DNA of 64,000 nt from Staphylococcus sp. M0911 (GTDB lineage Bacteria; Bacillota; Bacilli; Staphylococcales; Staphylococcaceae): assembly GCF_003491325.1 (NCBI RefSeq), contig NZ_CP022881.1, positions 1 to 64,000 on the forward strand, given 5' to 3'. Each line of letters opens with the position of its first letter. Within the stretch, counting starts at the first letter, position 1. Below the pieces are notes generated by a model. That model ran no database searches and was not told where the DNA came from. It saw only the letters and a program-made list of their open reading frames with translations. Positions 24,785-34,581 of the stretch are shown here, one piece after another. A program made the position numbers and the translations under genes.

Positions 24785-26611
24785 ATGAAGTGGCTAAAAC
24801 AACTCCAATCCCTTCACACGAAACTGGTCATTGTCTATGTCTTACTGATTATTATTGGTATGCAAATTATTGGTCTATATTTTACTAATAGTTTGGAAAA
24901 GGAATTACTCGATAATTTTAAAAAGAACATTACACAATATGCAAAACAATTAGATGTAAGCATTGAAAAAGTATATAACGAAAAAGGTTCGGTCAACGCT
25001 CAAAAGGATATACAAAATCTTTTGAGCGAGTATGCCAACCGTCAAGAAATTGGTGAAATCCGCTTTATAGACAAAGACCAAATTATTATGGCAACAACTA
25101 AGCAGTCTAACCGCGATTTAATCAATCAAAAAGCCAACGATAGTTCTGTTCAAAAGGCATTATCACTTGGTCAAAGTAACAACCATATGGTGTTAAAAGA
25201 CTATGGTAATGGTAAGGAACGGGTTTGGGTTTATAACATACCAGTTAAAGTTGATAAACAAACGATAGGTAATATTTACATAGAATCGAAAATCAATGAT
25301 GTATATAACCAACTTAACAATATTAACCAAATCTTTATCGTAGGTACCGCTATTTCATTATTTATTACTGTGATACTCGGGTTCTTCATTGCGCGAACCA
25401 TTACCAAACCTATTACCGACATGCGTAACCAGACAGTCGAGATGTCTAAAGGTAACTATACGCAACGTGTTAAAATCTATGGTAATGACGAAATCGGTGA
25501 ACTCGCACTTGCATTCAATAATTTATCCAAGAGGGTACAAGAAGCACAAGCAAATACTGAAAGTGAGAAACGTCGTTTAGACTCTGTTATCACACATATG
25601 AGTGATGGTATCTTAGCGACAGATAGACGTGGACGTGTCCGTATTGCCAACGATATGGCACTTAAAATGCTAGGCATGGCTAAAGAAGACCTTATTGGTT
25701 ATTACATGCTAAGTGTATTGAATTTAGAAGAAGAATTCTCATTAGATGAAATTCAAGAAAATAATGACAGCTTTTTATTAGATATTAACGAAGAAGAAGG
25801 CATCATTGCGCGTGTAAACTTCAGTACGATTGTTCAAGAAACAGGCTTTGTGACAGGTTACATCGCCGTATTACATGATGTAACAGAACAACAACAAGTA
25901 GAACGTGAACGTCGTGAATTCGTAGCTAACGTATCACACGAATTACGTACACCATTAACTTCTATGAACAGTTATATTGAGGCACTTGAAGAAGGTGCTT
26001 GGAAAGATGATAACTTAGCACCACAATTCTTATCCGTAACACGTGAAGAAACAGAACGTATGATTCGACTTGTTAACGACTTACTTCAATTATCTAAAAT
26101 GGATAATGAATCAGATCAAATTACCAAAGAAATCGTCGACTTTAACATGTTTATTAATAAGATTATTAACCGACATGAAATGGCTGCTAAAGATACAACA
26201 TTTGTTCGTGAAATTCCACAACAAACGATTTTCGCTGAAATAGACCCTGATAAGATGACGCAAGTATTTGATAACGTCATTACTAATGCAATGAAATATT
26301 CTCGTGGTGATAAACGCGTCGAGTTCCACGTGAAACAAAATGCACTTTACAATAGAATGACAATTCGTATTAAAGATAATGGTATCGGTATCCCTATTAA
26401 TAAAGTAGATAAAATTTTCGATAGATTCTACCGTGTCGATAAAGCACGTACACGTAAAATGGGTGGTACAGGTCTTGGACTAGCCATCTCAAAAGAAATT
26501 GTTGAAGCACATAACGGTCGTATTTGGGCCAATAGTGTGGAAGGCCAAGGTACATCTATCTTCATAACACTACCATGCGAAATCATTGAAGACGGTGATT
26601 GGGATGAATAG
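24785..26611 (+). CDS. walK: Sensor histidine kinase WalK (YycG)
   Basis: WalK senses the state of the cell wall and phosphorylates WalR. The 608-residue product has TM1 (about 14-34), an extracellular Cache/PAS domain, TM2 (about 183-203), HAMP, a cytoplasmic PAS (about 260-370), the DHp motif with His385 in [13 protein letters not shown] and the HATPase motifs [18 protein letters not shown] and [10 protein letters not shown]. Length and residue numbering match S. aureus WalK. Its end overlaps yycH by eight bases. Confidence 0.97.
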   Translation: MKWLKQLQSLHTKLVIVYVLLIIIGMQIIGLYFTNSLEKELLDNFKKNITQYAKQLDVSIEKVYNEKGSVNAQKDIQNLLSEYANRQEIGEIRFIDKDQIIMATTKQSNRDLINQKANDSSVQKALSLGQSNNHMVLKDYGNGKERVWVYNIPVKVDKQTIGNIYIESKINDVYNQLNNINQIFIVGTAISLFITVILGFFIARTITKPITDMRNQTVEMSKGNYTQRVKIYGNDEIGELALAFNNLSKRVQEAQANTESEKRRLDSVITHMSDGILATDRRGRVRIANDMALKMLGMAKEDLIGYYMLSVLNLEEEFSLDEIQENNDSFLLDINEEEGIIARVNFSTIVQETGFVTGYIAVLHDVTEQQQVERERREFVANVSHELRTPLTSMNSYIEALEEGAWKDDNLAPQFLSVTREETERMIRLVNDLLQLSKMDNESDQITKEIVDFNMFINKIINRHEMAAKDTTFVREIPQQTIFAEIDPDKMTQVFDNVITNAMKYSRGDKRVEFHVKQNALYNRMTIRIKDNGIGIPINKVDKIFDRFYRVDKARTRKMGGTGLGLAISKEIVEAHNGRIWANSVEGQGTSIFITLPCEIIEDGDWDE

Positions 26612-27941
26612 TAAAGAACACATCAAAACGATTATCCTCGTCTTACTCGTGCTAATGAGTATCGTCTTAACTTATATGGTTTGGAATTTCTCGCCTGATT
26701 TATCTAATGCAGATAGTACACCAGAGAATAAGAGAGACAACACTAAACCCATTAGTAGACCAGGAACGGCTAAAATGGATAGTACCATCACACCGTTTCA
26801 AATTATTCATTCTAATGGTGAGAAAACAGAAGGTATGCCCGCAACAGGACATGCTATTTCGAATATAATTAGTCCTTTAAAAGATAAAGATATTGTCTCA
26901 GTACAACATTTAAAACGAAATCACAATTTAATTATTCCAGAACTGAGTGATAATTTTATCGTTCTTGATTTTACGTATGATCTACCGTTATCAACATATT
27001 TAAGCCAAATTTTAGATATTGATGCTAAGACACCGCGTCATTTTAACTTTAATCGACTACTTATAGATCAAGACCATGAAGGACGCGTCGTGTTATATGC
27101 AATTAGTAAAGATAGACATCAAGTCGTTAAAATGAAGACATCTGTTAAAGGTCAAGATGTTAATCAATCATTAACTAATCTGAAACCAGATATGGAGAAA
27201 TATACTGAAATCATTACTAATAAAGAAACAATTGATAAAGCCACACACATTTTTGCGCCTAAAAAGCCAAAAGATATTAAGACATATCGTATGGTATTCA
27301 ATATTATTAACGTTGAAAAAATGAATTCCGTATTATTCAATGATTCAACGATTGTGAGAAGTGCACAAAGTGGAGTGACAACTTACAACAATAATACAGG
27401 TGTAGCCAATTACAATGATAAGAGTGAGAAATATCATTATAGAAACTTATCAGAAGATGAGAAGAGTTCAACTAACATGGAAGATACTATTGGTGGGACA
27501 TTCGAATTCCTCAATGCTCACGGTGGTTTCTTAGGCGAAGACTACCGTCTGTTTAGTACAGATAATATGAGTGGTGAATTAACATATCAACGCTTCTTAA
27601 ATGGTTACCCTACGTTTAACAAACAAGATTTAAATGAGATTCAAGTCACTTGGGGTGAAAAAGGCGTCTTTGATTATCGACGTTCATTGCTAAGAACGGA
27701 TGTAATCTTGAATAGTGGTGATAAAAAGTCACTTGAAAGTGCTGAATCTGTTCGTTCAGGACTTGCTAACAATAGTAATATCGACTTCGAGCGTGTGACT
27801 AACATCGCGGTAGGTTATGATATGGATGATCGACCTAACAATGATGATATCGAAGTGCAACGCAATAGTGAGTTTACACCTCGTTGGTATGTCGAATATG
27901 ACGGTAAGTGGTATGCGTATAAAGATGGGGGGCTAGAATAA
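26604..27941 (+). CDS. yycH: WalK regulatory protein YycH (WalH)
   Basis: YycH is a membrane-anchored extracellular protein that forms a complex with YycI and WalK and tunes WalK activity. The 445-residue product has one N-terminal transmembrane helix (about 8-28) and an extracellular YycH domain. I chose ATG 26604 ([12 protein letters not shown]), inside the end of walK, with GGTGATTGGG upstream; a start at 26586 would put six more residues before the helix. It is coupled to walK and directly abuts yycI. Confidence 0.93.
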   Translation: MNSKEHIKTIILVLLVLMSIVLTYMVWNFSPDLSNADSTPENKRDNTKPISRPGTAKMDSTITPFQIIHSNGEKTEGMPATGHAISNIISPLKDKDIVSVQHLKRNHNLIIPELSDNFIVLDFTYDLPLSTYLSQILDIDAKTPRHFNFNRLLIDQDHEGRVVLYAISKDRHQVVKMKTSVKGQDVNQSLTNLKPDMEKYTEIITNKETIDKATHIFAPKKPKDIKTYRMVFNIINVEKMNSVLFNDSTIVRSAQSGVTTYNNNTGVANYNDKSEKYHYRNLSEDEKSSTNMEDTIGGTFEFLNAHGGFLGEDYRLFSTDNMSGELTYQRFLNGYPTFNKQDLNEIQVTWGEKGVFDYRRSLLRTDVILNSGDKKSLESAESVRSGLANNSNIDFERVTNIAVGYDMDDRPNNDDIEVQRNSEFTPRWYVEYDGKWYAYKDGGLE

Positions 27942-28733
27942 ATGAACTGGAAATTGACCAAGACCTTATTCATTTTCGTATTTATTCTTGTAAACATCTT
28001 CCTCGTCGTGATTTATATTGATAAAGTAAATAAATCACAAATTAATGAAGCGGAAAGCGATAATCGCGTAAACTTCCAACAAGAAGAAATTAAAGTCCCT
28101 GAAGACGTCTTGAACAAAGATGTGAAAGATACGCAGATGCAACAAATCACAGCAGAATCTAAAGATTTCTCAAGTTATGCCAAAGAACGTTCAAGCTTGA
28201 GCGCATCGGAATCAGGAAAGTTACTTGATGGCGATATCTGTAGTACCGTTAACGTCAGTGATAAAAACCTTAAAGATATTAAGAATTACATGAAAGACAA
28301 TGTTTATAAAGGTAAATATTATCAATTGAGTAAACTCGGTTCAGATACAATGACTTTTGAGCAAACCTATCAAGGTTACCCAATTATGAATAACAGTAAA
28401 GCTAGACTTAGCTTCAATATAGATAATGGCAAAGCAACAAGCTACAAACAGACAATGATGGACAACATTGAAGCGGCTAAAGGATCAAACAGTAGTAAAA
28501 ACCAAGTCATAGGCCCGAGAAAGGCTATAGAAGCTTTATATTACAACCGTTACCTCAAACGTCATGATGAAGTGATAGACGCACGTTTAGGCTACTATTC
28601 AGTCGTTAAAGAAACAAACGTGCAACTACTACAACCTAACTGGGAAATCAAAGTCAAACACAACGGCAAAGACAGCACACAGACTTATTACGTCGAAGCC
28701 ACAAGCACTAATCCCAAAGTAATAGACAAGTAA
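27942..28733 (+). CDS. yycI: WalK regulatory protein YycI (WalI)
   Basis: YycI pairs with YycH in the membrane to modulate WalK. The 263-residue product has a single N-terminal transmembrane helix (about 6-26) and an extracellular YycI domain. ATG 27942 follows the yycH stop with no gap and has GGGGGC upstream. A long palindromic region starts right after it, so the operon probably ends here. Confidence 0.93.
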   Translation: MNWKLTKTLFIFVFILVNIFLVVIYIDKVNKSQINEAESDNRVNFQQEEIKVPEDVLNKDVKDTQMQQITAESKDFSSYAKERSSLSASESGKLLDGDICSTVNVSDKNLKDIKNYMKDNVYKGKYYQLSKLGSDTMTFEQTYQGYPIMNNSKARLSFNIDNGKATSYKQTMMDNIEAAKGSNSSKNQVIGPRKAIEALYYNRYLKRHDEVIDARLGYYSVVKETNVQLLQPNWEIKVKHNGKDSTQTYYVEATSTNPKVIDK

Positions 28734-28882
28734 AAGGTCTGTAGAAAAGCGTTTAGAGTTTGAGCAGAATCGAAACGGCGAGCAAAATTGTTTTTCAAAT
28801 TTTGTCGAGCTGTGAGTACTTCTGCCGATAACTCTGCTTTTCGAAAGCCGTCAATTATAGAATTATTATGATTAGTCTTGCT

Positions 28883-29119
28883 CCGGTAAGGTTGACTAGA
28901 AAAGAAAAAAGCTTGATACATTAGACCGTCTTTGTAATTTATTACTTAGACGGTTTTATGCATGAACTTTAGTTCATGTATACCTCTAAAGCTTAATTTG
29001 AACACATGAGTCAATACGCATGTGTAAGTCATTCTAATTTCTATAAGAAAAAGAATGACTTTACAGTCAACTACTGCCTAATTTTGAATGTAACTTGAAA
29101 TATATTGATATCCTAGCTT
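28883..29119. repeat. Dispersed intergenic repeat, copy A
   Basis: This 237-base stretch matches 62193-62430 almost base for base from CCGGYAAGGTTGACTAGA to CCTAGCTT, diverging mainly near its ends. It contains three hairpins: ACCGTCT...TAGACGGT with T-rich tail (about 28924-28956), CATGAACT/AGTTCATG, and AAGTCATTCT/AGAATGACTT. It is non-coding. A shorter piece recurs at 55592-55650. Confidence 0.9.
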
Positions 29120-29285
29120 GGAACCCTCAAAAGTAATACTTCGTATTGTATGACTTCGCATTCTTAGGGTACAGTTTCAGCGAGAAATACTGCACAGATA
29201 AATCTGTGAAGATTTTTAAGATCTTTAACTAGTACTGTTCCCTCAGGAGTCTTCGCCATAAATACTTCTTATTAATATATAAGTT

Positions 29286-29326
29286 TAACTGTCTACAAAG
29301 TTTCGTAATTTGTAGACAGTTTTTAT
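29286..29326 (+). terminator. Terminator-like hairpin in the yycI-walJ spacer
   Basis: AACTGTCTACAAA pairs with TTTGTAGACAGTT across a short loop and is followed by TTTAT. It reads as a rho-independent terminator for transcription coming from the repeat region. Confidence 0.7.
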
Positions 29327-29485
29327 ATGTTTACTTGTATTTTGAACTAGTGTGAAATTAAATAAATAATCTAGCTGAAAACTTTAATTTAGCAATACAC
29401 CGGTAGTTTAAAAAACGGAGTATTGGCAGATTAATATAAGAATTGGTATAGTATAATATAAGCTATTTTAAGAACGGGTGGAAGT

Positions 29486-29595
29486 GGGACAGAAATAACA
29501 TTTTATTAAAATTGATTTCGTTGTTCCACCACGGCAAGGTTGACTAGAATTGAAAAACTTGATTTAAGTGAAAATCAATTCAGCCAACTACTGCC
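29486..29595. repeat. Dispersed intergenic repeat module, copy C
   Basis: This module starts with a hairpin formed by GGGACAGAAAT and ATTTCGTTGTTCC and continues CGGCAAGGTTGACTAGAA and AACTACTGCC. The same order of blocks is found at 62148-62215 fused to copy B. It is non-coding and belongs to the structured intergenic repeats common in staphylococci. Confidence 0.8.
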
Positions 29596-29732
29596 AATAC
29601 AAAATGATAGCCTGAAACATTTGTTTATGTCTCCGGCTCAAAAAGTTAATTACTAACTAAAAGAATAATAGAAAAATGATACGGAAGGCACTCTTACGTC
29701 ACTAAGAGGGATGAGTGCTTCAATTAGAAAGG

Positions 29733-30533
29733 ATGAGCCGCTTGATACGCATGAGTGTATTAGCAAGTGGTAGTACTGGTAATGCCACATTTGTTGAAAA
29801 TGAAAAAGGAAGTATCCTTGTCGATGTAGGCCTAACGGGTAAGAAGATGGAAGAACTCTTTGGCCAAATCGACCGAAATATTAAAGATTTAAACGGTATA
29901 TTAGTGACTCATGAGCACATTGATCATATTAAAGGTCTAGGAGTCTTAGCACGTAAATATAACTTGCCTATATATGCGAATGAAAAGACATGGCAAGCAA
30001 TTGAGAAGAAAGATAGCCGTATTCCAATGGATCAGAAATTTATTTTTAATCCGTATGAAACGCAATCAATTGCTGGGTTTGATATTGAGTCATTTAACGT
30101 CTCTCATGATGCGATAGATCCACAATTTTATATTTTCCATAATGATCATAAGAAATTTACGATTTTAACTGATACGGGTTATGTGTCAGATAGAATGAAA
30201 GGTATGATTCGTGGTAGTGATGCCTTTATCTTTGAGAGTAATCATGATGTGGATATGTTACGTATGTGTCGTTACCCTTGGAAGACGAAGCAACGTATTT
30301 TAGGAGATATGGGACACGTATCGAATGAGGATGCAGGTTTAGCAATGACTGATGTGATTACCGGTAATACAAAGCGTATATATCTATCACATTTATCTCA
30401 AGATAATAATATGAAAGATTTAGCGCGTATGAGTGTAGGACAAGTGTTAAACCAACATGATATAGATACTGAAAAAGAAGTATTGTTATGTGATACGGAT
30501 AAAGCACAAGCGACACCTATTTATACTTTATAA
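29733..30533 (+). CDS. walJ: MBL-fold hydrolase WalJ (YycJ)
   Basis: WalJ is a metallo-beta-lactamase-fold nuclease linked to the WalRK locus; in B. subtilis it is implicated in mismatch repair. The 266-residue product has the metal motif THEHIDH (His60, His62, Asp64, His65) and later SHDA, DTGY and SHLS segments. ATG 29733 gives the usual [17 protein letters not shown] start. The AAAGGA motif actually lies at better distance (eight bases) from the TTG at 29742, so translation may begin there. It sits far from yycI here and has its own terminator. Confidence 0.93.
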   Translation: MSRLIRMSVLASGSTGNATFVENEKGSILVDVGLTGKKMEELFGQIDRNIKDLNGILVTHEHIDHIKGLGVLARKYNLPIYANEKTWQAIEKKDSRIPMDQKFIFNPYETQSIAGFDIESFNVSHDAIDPQFYIFHNDHKKFTILTDTGYVSDRMKGMIRGSDAFIFESNHDVDMLRMCRYPWKTKQRILGDMGHVSNEDAGLAMTDVITGNTKRIYLSHLSQDNNMKDLARMSVGQVLNQHDIDTEKEVLLCDTDKAQATPIYTL

Positions 30534-30545
30534 TGACATTTTAGA

Positions 30546-30580
30546 CGGGAGTGAGACGGAAAGTCTCGCTCTTTTTTTTA
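30546..30580 (+). terminator. Terminator after walJ
   Basis: GAGTGAGAC (30549-30557) and GTCTCGCTC (30563-30571) form a perfect nine-base stem with a five-base loop, then eight T. Confidence 0.93.
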
Positions 30581-30671
30581 TACTATTTCTGTGGAAAAGT
30601 GGTAGAAGTAAGTCTTAAAAGTCATATTTATAGGGGATAACTTGATAAAAATAATTAAGACTATCGGGAAG

Positions 30672-30871
30672 TTATCCACTGAATTGTTCATAGTTACCCA
30701 CAACTGTGTACAATACACAAAGAAATACCCACATTGTACACATACTTATCCACAAAATAACAGGTTATTCCACAGTTTTTGTGCATAAATCATAAAAATT
30801 TATAAAAAATACGAGGAGAAACTGATACAATAAGAGGGAATAGTGTGAACAAGTTGATAACTTGTGGATAA
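30672..30871. promoter_or_regulatory. DnaA-box cluster upstream of rlmH
   Basis: Several DnaA-box-like 9-mers are concentrated here: 30672-30680 (TTATCCACT), 30694-30702 (TTACCCACA), 30746-30754 (TTATCCACA, exact), 30780-30788 (reverse of TTATGCACA) and 30863-30871 (reverse, exact), plus an interrupted TTATTCCACA at 30765-30774. The two exact boxes and their density mimic oriC. DnaA-box clusters outside oriC are known in B. subtilis, one of them beside the rlmH orthologue yydA as I recall. Role here is inferred. Confidence 0.7.
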
Positions 30872-30899
30872 CTCTAACAAGTACATCTCGGAGGATATT

Positions 30900-31379
30900 A
30901 TGAAAATTACAATTCTGTCAGTTGGAAAACTTAAAGAAAAATACTGGAAACAAGCAATCGCTGAATATGAAAAGCGATTAGGTACATATACCAAAATTGA
31001 AATGATAGAAGTGCCAGATGAAAAGGCACCAGAAAATATGAGTGATAAAGAAATTGAACAAGTCAAAGAAAAAGAAGGCCAACGTCTATTAGCTAAAATC
31101 AAGCCACAAGCAAGTGTGATTACCTTAGAAATTGAAGGTAAAATGTTGTCATCAGAAGGCCTCGCTAAAGAACTCAACCAACGCATGACACAAGGCCAAA
31201 GCGACTTTGTATTTGTGGTAGGCGGATCCAACGGCCTACATCAAGACGTCTTACAACGCAGCAATTACGCCCTATCATTCAGCAAGATGACCTTCCCACA
31301 CCAAATGATGCGCGTCGTGTTGATAGAGCAAGTATATCGAGCATTTAAGATTATGCGAGGAGAGGCTTATCATAAGTGA
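30900..31379 (+). CDS. rlmH: 23S rRNA (pseudouridine1915-N3)-methyltransferase RlmH (OrfX)
   Basis: RlmH is a SPOUT methyltransferase that modifies pseudouridine 1915 of 23S rRNA; in staphylococci its 3' end is the integration site of SCC elements. The 159-residue product starts [16 protein letters not shown] and contains the knot region [13 protein letters not shown] and [20 protein letters not shown], ending GEAYHK. I chose ATG 30900, with CGGAGGA upstream; an open frame from 30864 reads back through it. The last codons form one half of the att site, so the gene is left intact by the inserted element. Confidence 0.98.
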   Translation: MKITILSVGKLKEKYWKQAIAEYEKRLGTYTKIEMIEVPDEKAPENMSDKEIEQVKEKEGQRLLAKIKPQASVITLEIEGKMLSSEGLAKELNQRMTQGQSDFVFVVGGSNGLHQDVLQRSNYALSFSKMTFPHQMMRVVLIEQVYRAFKIMRGEAYHK

Positions 31380-31388
31380 TAAGGTTTT
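31360..31388 (+). other. SCC-type attachment site at the rlmH 3' end (left junction)
   Basis: The end of rlmH reads GCTTATCATAAGTGAT, containing the SCC core TATCATAAGTGAT at 31368-31380. The identical core recurs at 39813-39825. Both are followed two bases later by GGTTTT. This is the canonical chromosomal target of serine recombinases CcrAB/CcrC. Confidence 0.9.
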
Positions 31389-31531
31389 TTCATTCATTAC
31401 ATAAAATGAAAGTTTCACATTAATATATGTAGAAATATATTACACAGTGTATTACTATAAATTTATAGTTTAAATTATATGATTTAAAACATTATATAAA
31501 ATATAAATAGGTTTTTAAAAGGGGAGTGTAG

Positions 31532-32182
31532 ATTATATTTTATTTTCCTGATTATTTTGATTTGGATGAAGTTAAAAAACATAGTTTCTATATGTCTAGG
31601 TACTTCAACGATAATGTAATAGAAAATATGAGAGACCTATATAAACAAGACAAAAATATGTTTAATCAATTTCGTAAAGAATTACATATTAGAGGTATCG
31701 GGTTTAAGGAAGAATTACAAAATAATTTTTTTAAAGGTATAGAATACAGCGTATATCCTTATATTAAAATTAATGATAATAAAGATAGATACAAATCTTT
31801 TCCTTTCGAACTTTTTGGGTTAACACAAATAGTGACTGATTTAAAAATAGATTCAGATAAATTTTTTAATTATGTGCCAGTTAATGGTTTTGATAAATTT
31901 ATAATGCCCGAGCGAAAAGAGTTATTTATCTCGAAATTAAAAGAATACGGGTTTGAATTATTTTATAAGCAAGAGGAAGTTATTGAAAAAAGGGTATATA
32001 ACGAACTTGATATATCTAACTATGTTCCTTATCAATTATTTTCTCACTTTATTAAATATTGTAATAGAAAAGACTATACCATTAATGAGATTGATGAGGC
32101 ATTAGTAGAATATAAAAATGCAAAAGGTACTAGAAAGAAAACATGGGAAAAACTATACAAATACTGCGTTGAAAAAAATTAG
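31532..32182 (+). CDS. Unrecognised first gene of the island operon
   Basis: I do not recognise this protein. From the TTG at 31562 it is 206 residues; the frame stays open upstream to a stop at 31529-31531. The only good ribosome-binding site (GGGGAG at 31521-31526) points to an ATT codon at 31532 or ATA at 31535, giving an N-terminus IIFYFPDYFDLDEVKK that looks like real protein. No ATG, GTG or TTG fits that site. The product is acidic and basic mixed, rich in F, Y, K and N, without membrane segments. It ends at a TAG inside a run of seven A, where the next frame opens, so it may be the N-terminal part of the following gene rather than an independent protein. Confidence 0.6.
   Translation: MIFYFPDYFDLDEVKKHSFYMSRYFNDNVIENMRDLYKQDKNMFNQFRKELHIRGIGFKEELQNNFFKGIEYSVYPYIKINDNKDRYKSFPFELFGLTQIVTDLKIDSDKFFNYVPVNGFDKFIMPERKELFISKLKEYGFELFYKQEEVIEKRVYNELDISNYVPYQLFSHFIKYCNRKDYTINEIDEALVEYKNAKGTRKKTWEKLYKYCVEKN
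32172..32182 (+). other. Run of seven A with a slippery heptamer at the frame junction
   Basis: The heptamer A AAA AAT at 32173-32179 is in the zero frame of the upstream gene, right before its TAG stop. A minus-one slip puts ribosomes in the frame of the 772-residue downstream protein, which is open from 32173. A single-base insertion (A8) would have the same effect. Which of frameshifting, phase variation, mutation or sequencing error applies is not decided by the sequence. Confidence 0.5.
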
Positions 32183-32262
32183 CAAAAAATTGTAGTAGTA
32201 TAAAATATAATTTTCATAATAAAGAATTAGATGGACTATTAAGTTATTATAATAAGAGCTAT

Positions 32263-34581
32263 TTGAAGTTTATGGATACATATTTTAGTGAAGATAATTT
32301 ATTATCGAAAAGACCTTATGTATATGGACAAACTGTAATATGGGATATTTTTGAAAATTATAATGTATCAAACGAACATTATTTATTTAATCTTAATCAT
32401 AAGTTGGCAGAATTAAAAAATCATGTCAATTATATATATATTAAGGATATTCCTATTTCTGATATTATAAATTTTTATGAGTTATCAAATATATTTTTAA
32501 ATGAAAGAAGATTGGTAAACGAGTTAGGAATAGAACTTTATGATAAAGCTATTATCAAAATATTTTTAGATTTTATGGAGACATTACCTGATTTAACAAA
32601 AATTAAGAATGAGATTTTAAAATCGTTATCTGAAAGAGAATTTAAAGTACTTAGAAATAGACATAAAGGTAAAACTTTAGCGGAAATAGCTAAAGAAATT
32701 AATGTTACAAGAGAAAGAGTAAGACAAATAGAATCAAAAGCTAAACGTAATCTGAAAGATTCTAGCGAATTGAACAAAATGATAAATTTTGTTTTATTTA
32801 AATTCAGAAATAAATCTATTATTCAAATTTCACAAATTATAAAATACTTAAATATAGATTTAGAATATTGCTTTATAATTGCTATTTTATTAGAAGGAAA
32901 CTCGATATATCTAGTAAAAAATGAATATATGCTATTGATTTCACATAAATTATATAAAAATATGAGGAATGAAATAGAATGGCATATTTCAAATGGCAGT
33001 GTGGTAATACCTTTGAGTGAATTAGAATATTTACATGAAGAAAACATGGAATTCGCTACAAAATGGTTGAATGAATTTAATTATAAATTAGTTAATAATA
33101 AATTTGTTCAATCTAATATATCAATAGTAGCTGCATTAGAGTACATTATGTATTCGAACAAAGATAAAATATTTATTAATAATGATGAAGGGTATAAAAC
33201 TTTGAAATATCAAATCGAGACTTTATTTGATAAGGAAATTAATTCTAATCCCAGAGCGCTATTCTCAAGAGTAGCTGATGCTAAAAATGTTATTTTAATA
33301 GATAGAAATGCTTATAAATATGAAGATTTTGAAGATATCGATGGTGAGTTTTTGGTTGCAATCAAACAACTTGTAAATGAAGAACTTAACCAAGGTAAAT
33401 ATGCAGATCCTAGATTAATTTATAAGAATAATCCAAAATTAATGCAAGACAACAATGTTTATTCTTATTCACATTTGTATTCTATAATCAAAAATTTTTA
33501 CTCTGAAGACTTTAAGGTTGGTCATCAAAACACACTTTATGTTTATGCAAAAGATTCTAATAATTTAACTGCAGAAGATATTTTAAACGATTATCTAAGA
33601 GAAAATTCACCTGCAAAAATTGAAGAAGTAATAAAAGATCTAAAATGGAAGAAGATCAAATTAGAACAAATGATTCCTAGGCTCGATGATGTCATAATAA
33701 ATGGTAACCAAGAAATTATTCAAATTAGTGGAATTGAGGAAGAAATACAATATCAAGCACTACATAATTTAGTGAACAATGAAATAGAAAAAGGATATAT
33801 AATTACTGCTGACTTGTATACGACAGTAGCTTTTGATGATAAGTTATCTGTATTGATAAATAAATATAATATTAATGATCTTCATAGTTTTGCGCAATTT
33901 ATAAAATCTAAGTTCATGTTTATGCATGGTCATTCCCAATTCTTATATAGTAAGTATTCCGAATATAGAAATATCGAAGACATTATAGTATTTAAACTAC
34001 CTAAGTTCACTACTTTTAAAAAATTACGTGATTTTATTTTTGAAAAAGGATATTCTGAACAGCGGTATTACAAAGCTAAAGATATATTAATAGAAACAAA
34101 TAAAATTGTTCCATATAATAATGACTTTTTTCTTAATCTTGAAAAATTTGATTTTCCATTAAATGTTGAAAGGAAAATATTAGAAATACTTAAACTCAAA
34201 TTCGAAGATAAAATATACATCAGTAAGTTACAACTTCAAGATATAGATATAGAACTTAATGATTCACTTATGGTTACTCCTGAAATCATAGCTAACGTCG
34301 CAAAAGCGAATGGTTATCATTTACTTGATGCTTATTATGGATCAACCTATGAATTACCAATTATCACAGTAAAAAAATTTAATTCTTATGCTGAATTTGT
34401 ATATAAAATTATTAAAGAAGATTTTAAAGATATATATAATGAAGAAAATTTATTATTGTTTTTAAAAAGTTATGGATTAGTTCATCAAAACTCAGATCAA
34501 ATATATTTTACACTTAAAGAAAGTGATTATTTTACTTTTGATAATCTTGTTTTTTTTTACTTAAATGAAAGAGGTGAATAA
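32263..34581 (+). CDS. Large protein with a sigma-70 region 4-like helix-turn-helix
   Basis: From the TTG at 32263 the product has 772 residues; the frame is open and protein-like from 32173. Residues about 121-167 read LSEREFKVLRNRHKG, then TLAEIAKEINVTRERVRQIE and SKAKRNL, the two-helix pattern of sigma-70 region 4 that reads the -35 box. No sigma region 2 is present, so it is not a normal sigma factor. The rest is K/E/I/N-rich with several segments that could be winged helices, but I do not recognise a family. No ribosome-binding site precedes TTG 32263. It abuts the PLD nuclease gene (stop and ATG adjacent). A DNA-recognition or regulatory role in the system is inference. Confidence 0.75.
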   Translation: MKFMDTYFSEDNLLSKRPYVYGQTVIWDIFENYNVSNEHYLFNLNHKLAELKNHVNYIYIKDIPISDIINFYELSNIFLNERRLVNELGIELYDKAIIKIFLDFMETLPDLTKIKNEILKSLSEREFKVLRNRHKGKTLAEIAKEINVTRERVRQIESKAKRNLKDSSELNKMINFVLFKFRNKSIIQISQIIKYLNIDLEYCFIIAILLEGNSIYLVKNEYMLLISHKLYKNMRNEIEWHISNGSVVIPLSELEYLHEENMEFATKWLNEFNYKLVNNKFVQSNISIVAALEYIMYSNKDKIFINNDEGYKTLKYQIETLFDKEINSNPRALFSRVADAKNVILIDRNAYKYEDFEDIDGEFLVAIKQLVNEELNQGKYADPRLIYKNNPKLMQDNNVYSYSHLYSIIKNFYSEDFKVGHQNTLYVYAKDSNNLTAEDILNDYLRENSPAKIEEVIKDLKWKKIKLEQMIPRLDDVIINGNQEIIQISGIEEEIQYQALHNLVNNEIEKGYIITADLYTTVAFDDKLSVLINKYNINDLHSFAQFIKSKFMFMHGHSQFLYSKYSEYRNIEDIIVFKLPKFTTFKKLRDFIFEKGYSEQRYYKAKDILIETNKIVPYNNDFFLNLEKFDFPLNVERKILEILKLKFEDKIYISKLQLQDIDIELNDSLMVTPEIIANVAKANGYHLLDAYYGSTYELPIITVKKFNSYAEFVYKIIKEDFKDIYNEENLLLFLKSYGLVHQNSDQIYFTLKESDYFTFDNLVFFYLNERGE

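Larger units (their letters stand above)
28734..29714. other. Palindrome-rich spacer between yycI and walJ
   Basis: Nearly 1 kb without a gene separates yycI from walJ, although the two are neighbours in the walRKHIJ order. It contains an imperfect palindrome at about 28745-28858, a copy of a dispersed repeat at 28883-29119 (also at 62193-62430), an imperfect inverted repeat with arms near 29152-29180 and 29233-29258, a terminator-like stem at 29288-29323 and another repeat module at 29486-29595. No frame in it looks coding. Confidence 0.75.
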
